Below are positions 57,017 to 64,000 of a stretch of DNA of 64,000 bases, one piece after another. Position numbers and translations under genes: made by a program. The notes under the pieces are model-generated. The model ran no database searches. It was not told the DNA's origin and worked only from the letters and a program-made list of their open reading frames with translations. Position 1 is the stretch's first letter; each line of letters opens with the position of its first letter. This stretch comes from an uncultured Candidatus Saccharibacteria bacterium (GTDB lineage Bacteria; Patescibacteriota; Saccharimonadia; Saccharimonadales; Saccharimonadaceae): the NCBI GenBank assembly GCA_947307225.1, contig CAMZIL010000003.1, positions 19,123-83,122 on the forward strand, read 5' to 3'.

Positions 57017-58024
57017 ATGTACGGCCAAGAAGAAAATTACGAAAACCTTGAAGCACGCGAAAAAGCAAAAGCCGAAGCCGAAGCAATCGCAAACGGCGAA
57101 AGCTTTAACCCCTATATTGATAGCGAAAAGGCCGCTGTTTTTGACAGCCTCGGCGACGTGCCATTCGCCGGCGATCAACCAGCCGCCGAAGCTCCAGCCG
57201 CAAGCGATATAGCGCTCACGGCCGCAGAAGTCGCGATAGAAGGTCCCGAAGCAGCCGCAGCCGGCATCGCAGTCGATGCCGGGTTAAGTCTAGCCGGCGA
57301 AATGCTTCAGGGCGATGGCGGGCAAACACCAACCGACATGGCCGAGGGTAACGAAAAGCACAACTCGATGAACCCGATCTCGCAAGAATTCGACGAGCGC
57401 TGGGATAATAACCAGCCAATCGAACTGGACGATATCAAGACGAGCGTAGATAATGAATTCCCGGAAGACGCAGCCAAATGGGCCGCGGCTAATCCTAGCA
57501 TCGAAGCAGACATCGCAGACGCCGACCGCAATGCGCTCGACGGCCAAAGCGGCGACAAAGCCAATACCGACCAACTTCACGACATTACCGAGGCCGCAAC
57601 CGTAAAGATCGTTTCTAGCGACGCATTATCCGATGATTTGGGCGCAAAAATCGAAAATGGCGACACGGAAGCAATCGCACAAATCACAACTATCGAGCAA
57701 CAACTCCAAGAAGCCGAGAATCTGGCCGACAAAATTGATGTTGCTGCAATCAATAATAGCGAAACCGAAGACGATCGCATCAAGAGTCAACTCGCAGCCG
57801 ATGCTGCCGTACAGATTCATGAAAAGGCCGCCGAAATCCGCGACGAACTAGAAGAAAAACAGAGTGCTTTTGAAATTAAAAGCGACGAGGAAAAAGCTAT
57901 ATCGCAGGCCGCCGTCGAGGCCGCAGAGGAAAACGGCACCACAATCGAAGAAGAGAAAGCCAAGGCTGAAACCGAGGCTGCAGAGGAAGCCGAGGAAAGC
58001 TACCGTGGATTTTGGGAACAATAA
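57017..58024 (+). CDS. Highly acidic Ala/Glu-rich hypothetical protein
   Basis: 335 aa; EAEA-rich; C-terminal ESYRGFWEQ; in operon context. Confidence 0.7.
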   Translation: MYGQEENYENLEAREKAKAEAEAIANGESFNPYIDSEKAAVFDSLGDVPFAGDQPAAEAPAASDIALTAAEVAIEGPEAAAAGIAVDAGLSLAGEMLQGDGGQTPTDMAEGNEKHNSMNPISQEFDERWDNNQPIELDDIKTSVDNEFPEDAAKWAAANPSIEADIADADRNALDGQSGDKANTDQLHDITEAATVKIVSSDALSDDLGAKIENGDTEAIAQITTIEQQLQEAENLADKIDVAAINNSETEDDRIKSQLAADAAVQIHEKAAEIRDELEEKQSAFEIKSDEEKAISQAAVEAAEENGTTIEEEKAKAETEAAEEAEESYRGFWEQ

Positions 58025-58040
58025 TCAGTAGAATAAAGAT

Positions 58041-59570
58041 ATGTACAGCAATAATCGCATCCTTGTTGGCAAAACTGCCGCCGAAAAAGAATTGTTTATC
58101 CTGCCAGAAATGGCAAACCGCCATGGCCTAATTACGGGCGCATCCGGTTCCGGTAAAACCATCACGCTCAAAGTGATGGCCGAAAGCTTTTCGGACGCCG
58201 GAGTCCCAGTCTTTCTAGCCGACGTTAAGGGCGATTTAGCTGGCACCGCTTTTGCAGGCGAAGTTAGCGAAAAAATCCAACAGCGTCTGGATAAGCTCAA
58301 AATCACCGGTTTTACGCCAAAGGCATATCCGGTCCGTTTCTGGGATCTCTATGGCGAAAACGGCCATCATCTTCGCGCCACAATTAAGAGCGTTGGCGCC
58401 GACATTCTCTCGATTATTTTAGGCCTTTCCGAGGCACAAGAGGGCAACCTTGCCATCGCTTTCGCGATTGCTAAGGACGAAGATTTGCCACTCAATACTA
58501 TCGCAGATTTACGCGCGGTCTTGCAGTTTATTGCCGAGAATCGCGCCGATTACAACACGAAGTACGGCCAAATCACGCCGCAGAGCATCGGCGCCATCCA
58601 GCGCAGCTTGCTCCAGCTTCAAAACCAGGGTGCAGACAAGTTCTTTGGTCAGCCAATGCTAGATATTAATGACTTCTTCCAGACTAAAGAAGGCCGCGGA
58701 GAGATCAATATTCTCGATTCCGTAAAACTCTTCCAGAGCCCAGACCTTTACGCCGCATTCTTGCTCTGGATTCTAAACGAATTATTCAGTAAATCGCCAG
58801 AAGTCGGCGACCAGGCTAAACCAAGGCTAGTCTTCTTCTTCGATGAGGCACATTTATTGTTCAATAATATGCCAAGCTACCGCTTGAAACGCATCGTTCA
58901 AATCGTAAAGCTCATCCGCTCGCGCGGTATCGGCCTTTACTTCATTTCACAAGCCCCAACCGATATTCCAGACGAAATTCTCGCCCAACTCGGTAACCGC
59001 GTCCAACATGCGCTCCGCGCTTATACGCCAGCAGAGCAAAAGACTGTTAAGGCCGCCGCCGATGCTTTCCGCACTAATAAGGAATTTAATACCGAACAAG
59101 CCATCCTTGAGCTCGGTACTGGCGAGGCCCTCATTTCATTCCAAAACGAAAAGGGCGCCCCAGAAATCGTCGAACACGCTACGATCCTGCCGCCGCAAAG
59201 CCGCATGGGCGTAATTACGGCCGATGAGCGCGCACATATCGTCGCCGCCAGTCCATTCGTCACGAAATATGATGCTGTCGCCCGTCCAGGCCAGAGCAAC
59301 GACATTCACGAATCGTATAAAAAGTACGACCCGAATCAGGCCCAGGCCGAAGCGCTCGCAAAATACTCCGGACAATATGGCAACGGTCCGCTAAACAAGA
59401 GCGAGCCAAAGAAGCCTGCTGCCGAAAAAGCGCCGGCAAAAACTACGACAACACGCCGTGGCCGTTCAACTGCTTCGAAAGCAACCGAACGCGCAGTCGT
59501 CAATGCCGCCGGCACCGCTAGCCGCGGTATTACGAATGGTTTCATTAAATGGTTATTTGGTAAAAAATAA
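58041..59570 (+). CDS. HerA-like ATPase, DUF853/YjgR family
   Basis: HGLITGASGSGKTITLKVMAESFSDAGVPVFLADVKGDLAG, RLVFFFDEAHLLFNN, GLYFISQAPTDIPDEILAQLGNRVQHALRAYTP. Confidence 0.92.
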   Translation: MYSNNRILVGKTAAEKELFILPEMANRHGLITGASGSGKTITLKVMAESFSDAGVPVFLADVKGDLAGTAFAGEVSEKIQQRLDKLKITGFTPKAYPVRFWDLYGENGHHLRATIKSVGADILSIILGLSEAQEGNLAIAFAIAKDEDLPLNTIADLRAVLQFIAENRADYNTKYGQITPQSIGAIQRSLLQLQNQGADKFFGQPMLDINDFFQTKEGRGEINILDSVKLFQSPDLYAAFLLWILNELFSKSPEVGDQAKPRLVFFFDEAHLLFNNMPSYRLKRIVQIVKLIRSRGIGLYFISQAPTDIPDEILAQLGNRVQHALRAYTPAEQKTVKAAADAFRTNKEFNTEQAILELGTGEALISFQNEKGAPEIVEHATILPPQSRMGVITADERAHIVAASPFVTKYDAVARPGQSNDIHESYKKYDPNQAQAEALAKYSGQYGNGPLNKSEPKKPAAEKAPAKTTTTRRGRSTASKATERAVVNAAGTASRGITNGFIKWLFGKK

Positions 59571-59584
59571 GAATAAGGAATAAC

Positions 59585-60421
59585 ATGAACGCTTCTAATC
59601 CAAGCATCGAAACAACAAGAAAAGTATTATTGCAGGCCACTATCTGGCTATTCGCCACTAGCGCCCTAATCGGAATTTTTGTCGTTCTTACTAACGCCTA
59701 TAGCTTAGTCATCGGACGCGTCATTTCTACCACTAGCATCCTCGGCCTATTGGCATTCTCTAGCATGAATAATATTCTTCGCACTGAAGATAAACGCAAC
59801 TATGTCAGAACTTTGTCGATCACGGCCCTCATTAGCAATCTAATCTGGTGTATTCCATGGCTTCTAGCTGTTTGGGGTGTATACCTTGGCTCAGATCTGC
59901 TCTGGAGAATCGTTCTCGCCGCCGGCGTCGTCTCATTTAACTCAACGCTCGCCGCCAACTTCCTCTCCTTCAAAAAAACTAATGAATTAATCCAAGGGCT
60001 TACTATTGCAACTCTTCTTTCATCCGGTATTATTGGTCTATCTCTACTAGCAGCAATATTTGGCAACCTAAACTACATTGGCGATATGTGGCGTCTACTC
60101 CTAATCGCCGGGATCGTTCTTGTATTCGGCATGATTGTTACGCCAATTCTTGCACGTGCCGAAGAGAAAAAAGACCCTAGTAGTAAACCGGCCGTAAAGG
60201 ATACTGTTGGCGAACAAATCATGCGTGCCGAAATTGAAGCGGAAGTCAAAGAGAAAGTCCGCGCCGAAGTCGAAGCTGAGATGCGCGAAAAGATCGCCGC
60301 CGAGATGGCCGCAAAATCCGAACCGGCTCCAGCACCAGAGCAGACGCCGACACCAGAACCAGAACAGGCGCCAGAACAAACATCTGCGCCAGAAGAAGAT
60401 CCTTGGATTAATCAGAAATAA
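59585..60421 (+). CDS. Membrane protein with charged coiled C-terminus, tail EEDPWINQK
   Basis: 6 TM segments, EAEVKEKVRAEVEAEMREKIAAEMAAK, Pro/Glu linker. Confidence 0.7.
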   Translation: MNASNPSIETTRKVLLQATIWLFATSALIGIFVVLTNAYSLVIGRVISTTSILGLLAFSSMNNILRTEDKRNYVRTLSITALISNLIWCIPWLLAVWGVYLGSDLLWRIVLAAGVVSFNSTLAANFLSFKKTNELIQGLTIATLLSSGIIGLSLLAAIFGNLNYIGDMWRLLLIAGIVLVFGMIVTPILARAEEKKDPSSKPAVKDTVGEQIMRAEIEAEVKEKVRAEVEAEMREKIAAEMAAKSEPAPAPEQTPTPEPEQAPEQTSAPEEDPWINQK

Positions 60422-60430
60422 CAAAAGCAA

Positions 60431-60458
60431 CAAAAAACGTCCCTCGCGGGCGTTTTTT
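60431..60458. terminator. Rho-independent terminator
   Basis: AAAAAACGtCCctcgcGGgCGTTTTTT. Confidence 0.8.
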
Positions 60459-60470
60459 AAATAATTCCTG

Positions 60471-60547
60471 TGGTGATCCCGAAGGGAGTCGAACCCTTGA
60501 TTTTCTGGATGAGAACCAGACGTCCTGGACCACTAGACGACGGGACC
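60471..60547 (-). tRNA. tRNA-Glu (CTC), CCA encoded
   Basis: Reverse strand ggtcccgtcgtctagtggtccaggacgtctggttctcatccagaaaatcaagggttcgactcccttcgggatcacca; anticodon CTC. Confidence 0.95.
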
Positions 60548-60649
60548 ACTGAGAGACATTCTAACAAAAATCCGCCCCAATTGCAAATTTGCTTTTTTTG
60601 TAGAAAAATAGTATAATATATAAAACCATAACAGGGAGAAAAGGCAAGC

Positions 60650-61141
60650 ATGAGCGTATTTAGACGATATTGGAGAATTATTTTCCCAATCTTTTTCATT
60701 GTCGTAATTTGGGCCTTTTCTAGCCATGACGGCGACATGTCGGCCAGCGAATCCAGCTTCTTCGCCAATTTCCTCGGCCTTTCAAACGCATTTGTCCGCA
60801 AATTCGCCCACTTTATCCTCTTTGGCGCACTCGGTTATAGCTGTACTAGCTTTATCAAGGGCCTCCACCCGCTCACTTTCCCGAAGTATACTCAGATCTT
60901 CTACCCAGTTATTGTCGCGACCATTTACGGCGCACTTGACGAAGTCCATCAGCTGACAATCGTCGGCCGCAATGGTAGTGCCTCTGACGTCCTTATCGAC
61001 GCTCTCGCAGGCGTTGGCGGCGTCCTAGCATATGTTGCTTTCTTCTGCTTCTATCGCCTCTGGAAGGCAAAGCGCAGCGCAATCAAGAGCGTTATTGCCG
61101 AGCAGCAGGAAAACGCTCAGGTCATCATCGAAGACCGCTAA
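60650..61141 (+). CDS. VanZ-like membrane protein
   Basis: WAFSSHDGDMSASESS, FVRKFAHFILFGALGYS, GALDEVHQLTIVGRNGSASDVLIDALAGVGG. Confidence 0.9.
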   Translation: MSVFRRYWRIIFPIFFIVVIWAFSSHDGDMSASESSFFANFLGLSNAFVRKFAHFILFGALGYSCTSFIKGLHPLTFPKYTQIFYPVIVATIYGALDEVHQLTIVGRNGSASDVLIDALAGVGGVLAYVAFFCFYRLWKAKRSAIKSVIAEQQENAQVIIEDR

Positions 61142-61193
61142 TCCCAGTTTCAACACACTTTACTTTTCTTGTCAAATCTGTTAAGATATTGCT

Positions 61194-62498
61194 ATGAAAT
61201 TACCGGTAGTAGCAATCATTGGCCAGACCAACGCTGGCAAATCTAGTCTCTTTAATCGCCTCGTCCGCAAGTCGACGGCGATTGTTGCGCGTGAAGCCGG
61301 TACTACCCGCGATAACGTCGTTAGCAAAGTCAACGGCCAGTATGTCCTCGTCGACACCGCCGGTCTCAAAGATCCAGACGATGAGTTCGAGACTCATATC
61401 CAGGATCAAATCGAAGACGCCGTCGCTAACGCCGACCTAATTTTGCTCGCTCTCGATAGCAGCAAATATCCAGATCACAACGATAAAATGATCGCCAAAA
61501 AGGCTTTCAAATCCGGTAAGCCAATCCTATTTCTACTCAATAAATCTGACCTCGGCGAAGCCTTGCCAAACGAAGAGTTCCTCAACCTCGGCGCCAAGGA
61601 ACCGATTCGCGTTTCCGCCACGACCGGCATGGGCCTCAATGAACTCCGCGGCAAAATCCTAGCCGAACTCAAAAATCTCGGTTTCGATACTCGCGAAAGG
61701 GAAGAAAAACCAGATAATCGCATCAAAATCGCCCTAATTGGCCGTCCAAACGTTGGTAAATCCAGCCTCTTTAACTCACTCGCGCAAAAGCAGCAGGCCG
61801 TTGTCGCCAATCTCGCCGGCACCACCCGCGACGTTAATCGCACTGAGATTCGTTACAAGGGCCAAACAATCGAACTTCTTGACACCGCCGGTCTTCGCAA
61901 GCCAGGTAAGCGCGAGGTTGGCATCGAAAAATTCTCCGCACTACGCAGCCTCGCCGCCATCGAAGAGGCCGACATTTGCTGCATGCTCGTCGATAGTACC
62001 GAACCACATTCCAAGCTTGATCAGAGTCTTGCAGGCCAGATCGTCGATGCAGGCAAGGGCATTATCCTCGTTGTCACCAAGACCGACCTCGAGCACAGAG
62101 ACACCGACGAAATCCTCGACAATCTCGAGTACGATTTTAACTTCATTCCATATGCACCGGTCGTTATGACTAGCTCCGTTACCGGCAAAAATGTCACCAA
62201 GATTTTCGAGCTTGCAACCCAGATCGACAAGGCTCGTCACGCCGAACTAAAGACTTCCGACCTTAATAAGCTCCTCATGGATGCCGTCAACTCTCATCCG
62301 CCGGCTGGCCTTAAAAACACCCACCCAAAGCTTCGCTATATGGTTCAAACCGACACCTGCCCACCATGGTTCGTCGTCTACGGTAGCAACCTTAGCCTCC
62401 TCCACTGGAGCTACAAACGCTACCTCGAACGTCGCCTCCGCGACGCCTTCGACTTCGGCGGAACACCAATCTTCTTCTCGTTCCGTAACCGCGACTAA
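61194..62498 (+). CDS. der: Ribosome biogenesis GTPase Der (EngA)
   Basis: Two tandem G domains (GQTNAGKSSLFNRL, GRPNVGKSSLFNSL) and KH-like C-terminus. Confidence 0.97.
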   Translation: MKLPVVAIIGQTNAGKSSLFNRLVRKSTAIVAREAGTTRDNVVSKVNGQYVLVDTAGLKDPDDEFETHIQDQIEDAVANADLILLALDSSKYPDHNDKMIAKKAFKSGKPILFLLNKSDLGEALPNEEFLNLGAKEPIRVSATTGMGLNELRGKILAELKNLGFDTREREEKPDNRIKIALIGRPNVGKSSLFNSLAQKQQAVVANLAGTTRDVNRTEIRYKGQTIELLDTAGLRKPGKREVGIEKFSALRSLAAIEEADICCMLVDSTEPHSKLDQSLAGQIVDAGKGIILVVTKTDLEHRDTDEILDNLEYDFNFIPYAPVVMTSSVTGKNVTKIFELATQIDKARHAELKTSDLNKLLMDAVNSHPPAGLKNTHPKLRYMVQTDTCPPWFVVYGSNLSLLHWSYKRYLERRLRDAFDFGGTPIFFSFRNRD

Positions 62499-62505
62499 AA
62501 CAATT

Positions 62506-62538
62506 AATCCCCTGGCCATCCGGTCAGGGGATTTTTTT
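62506..62538. terminator. Terminator between convergent genes
   Basis: AATCCCCTGGCCatccGGtCAGGGGATTttttt. Confidence 0.88.
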
Positions 62539-63029
62539 CAAGAAACTCGAGCACGACGCCTATCTTTAGCGTCCAACATCAGGCAGAGCTCTACTGCGTC
62601 CTCCGTCCTCCTCTTACGGCGATGCCAGTCTATCTGCGTCAAACTAGCGCAAACCACCATCGATATTACGAATAGTGTGACATCTACAAAGAGAATCGGG
62701 ACTAAGATCTCGACAGCTCTATCTGATCGCAAACCGATTCTATCAAGCTTCAATAAAGTCGCCTGGTCCTCGATTAGCACTTCTTCGCTTTCTCCGACCC
62801 ATACAAAAAAGTATGAATCATCTACGCCCGTTTCCTTGCGGAAATGGATGTCCTCGAGCGGAGCACTGCTAAGCGTCGGCATCGAATCGACAATTGTCGT
62901 CCTTGCGTCATCAATCTTCTCAGACATCGATTTATAGACGCTGGGCGTAACATAGAATGCCTCGATCAGAATCATTACTATGGCCGTAAGAATAAAAAGG
63001 CCGTAACTTACTGTTTTCTTCCTGCGCAT
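62538..63029 (-). CDS. Hypothetical membrane protein with two TM segments
   Basis: MRRKKTVSYGLFILTAIVMILIEAFYV... ILVPILFVDVTLFVISMVVCASL; AAAGGA RBS. Confidence 0.65.
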   Translation of the reverse strand: MRRKKTVSYGLFILTAIVMILIEAFYVTPSVYKSMSEKIDDARTTIVDSMPTLSSAPLEDIHFRKETGVDDSYFFVWVGESEEVLIEDQATLLKLDRIGLRSDRAVEILVPILFVDVTLFVISMVVCASLTQIDWHRRKRRTEDAVELCLMLDAKDRRRARVS

Positions 63030-63209
63030 ATCTTTCCTTTCTTCCATCCTTTAGTTTGGCGATGGCACCTTTCGCTCGGACTTTCCGAGACTCGTTCTAG
63101 CTACCTAGGCTAGATAATTAGGACGAGTTTCAGAAAGTAGAAAAGAAGGCTCGAATACTCTAAAAATTGCTTAATCACCTCTGTTATTTTATCGCGTGAT
63201 TATCTGTCC

Positions 63210-63238
63210 ATTATAGCACAGAACGCATATTTTGTCAA
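63210..63238 (-). promoter_or_regulatory. Promoter TTGACA-N17-TATAAT (minus)
   Basis: Minus strand ttgaca aaatatgcgttctgtgc tataat. Confidence 0.85.
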
Positions 63239-63260
63239 TGAAGGACGGGCGCGGTATAAT
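63232..63260 (+). promoter_or_regulatory. pth promoter TTGTCA-N17-TATAAT
   Basis: ttgtca atgaaggacgggcgcgg tataat. Confidence 0.8.
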
Positions 63261-63266
63261 ATACAC

Positions 63267-63782
63267 ATGAAACTAATCGTAGGCTTTGGCAACCCTGGCG
63301 CCAAGTATAATTTTACCCGCCACAATTTCGGCTTTTTAGCCCTAGATTTTTATGCCAAAGTGCACGATCTTGCTTTTCAGGCACAGCCAAAATTCAAGGC
63401 CGAAATCGCCAAAGATGGCAACACGTTATTCGTAAAACCGCAGACCTTTTATAACGATCAGGGCATGTGCATCCGTTCAATCTGCGACTTCTATAAACTA
63501 ACGCCGCAGGATATTCTAATTCTATGCGACGATTTCAACCTCCCATTTGGCGCCATCCGCTTCCGCGAGCGGGGCAGCGCAGGCGGCAATAACGGGCTCA
63601 AATCCACCATTCAGCACCTCGGGACAGAAGATTTTCCGCGTCTCCGCCTCGGCACCGGCAATGATGAGCTCCGCAGCCGCATCGGAGATGTAGATTTTGT
63701 TCTCAGCAAGTTTACCGAGGCAGAGCACGAAAAACTACCCGAAGTTCTTCGCGAAATCGCCAATTTTGTGTCAAAATACTAA
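63267..63782 (+). CDS. pth: Peptidyl-tRNA hydrolase
   Basis: LIVGFGNPGAKYNFTRHNFGFLALDFYA, FVKPQTFYNDQGMCIRSICDFYKL, ILCDDFNLPFGAIRFRERGSAGGNNGLKSTIQHLGTEDFPRLRLGTG. Confidence 0.97.
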   Translation: MKLIVGFGNPGAKYNFTRHNFGFLALDFYAKVHDLAFQAQPKFKAEIAKDGNTLFVKPQTFYNDQGMCIRSICDFYKLTPQDILILCDDFNLPFGAIRFRERGSAGGNNGLKSTIQHLGTEDFPRLRLGTGNDELRSRIGDVDFVLSKFTEAEHEKLPEVLREIANFVSKY

Positions 63783-63912
63783 TTTTCGACACATTTTATA
63801 ACACTTTTTTACGAAATAACAATAAGCGCAATCACCCCTTTAAAATAAGCATAAACAGGGGTAGAAAATGACCAAATTTGTATTGATTTTACAAAAAAGT
63901 GTGTAAAAAGTA

Positions 63913-63941
63913 TTGACTATTTAGCAAATAAGTGCTACAAT
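63913..63941 (+). promoter_or_regulatory. Promoter TTGACT-N17-TACAAT for a gene beyond the window
   Basis: ttgact atttagcaaataagtgc tacaat, followed by TTAGCC-gaaa-GGCTAA hairpin. Confidence 0.8.
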
Positions 63942-64000
63942 GATAACAGTTTTAGCCGAAAGGCTAAGTACTGCACCTAAATAATCTATAACTTTGTTAA

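Noticed and set aside
1-64000. Alternative genetic code (UGA recoding) expected in some CPR lineages
   Set aside because: Conserved genes end at ordinary TAA/TAG/TGA stops with standard lengths; no in-frame UGA in conserved ORFs.
1-64000. CRISPR arrays, IS elements, integrases, prophage, rRNA operons
   Set aside because: No regularly spaced repeats, transposase/integrase motifs, phage structural genes or rRNA signatures seen.

Overview
This 64 kb window is a gene-dense bacterial chromosome segment. Gene content is compact and there are no rRNA genes, IS elements, prophage or CRISPR arrays. The overall style (reduced housekeeping set, MurL-type peptidoglycan route, degenerate RecR zinc finger, exonuclease-poor PolA, many single-gene orphans) suggests a Saccharibacteria/CPR-like genome, but that lineage call is inference. 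I recognise about 40 conserved genes, including recR, glyA, cdsA, hisS, tdk-tmk-ung, prmC, a UvrD-like helicase-nuclease fusion, a Y-family polymerase, polA, a class I FBP aldolase, uvrA, uvrB, murL-murD, a small alarmone synthetase, gltX, a HerA/DUF853 ATPase, der and pth. There are three ABC export systems and four minus-strand tRNA genes (Phe, Ala, Gln, Glu). Interspersed are about 14 orphan genes, many with their own near-consensus promoter (TTGACT-N14-TGn-TATAAT) and terminator. Top leads: (1) a 620-aa PfkB-like (apparently catalytically dead) / class I FBP aldolase fusion with a hidden ribosome binding site and an out-of-frame stop at an A6 run at the junction; (2) a ~320-nt structured leader before an 86-aa orphan with mutually exclusive pairings; (3) overlapping divergent promoters sharing a -35 box with identical 45-bp geometry at two loci; (4) a MurL-MurD gene pair; (5) a secreted cutinase-like hydrolase; (6) a DUF3048/acidic protein/HerA/membrane-protein operon. 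No homology search or folding could be run; all family calls are from motif recognition.
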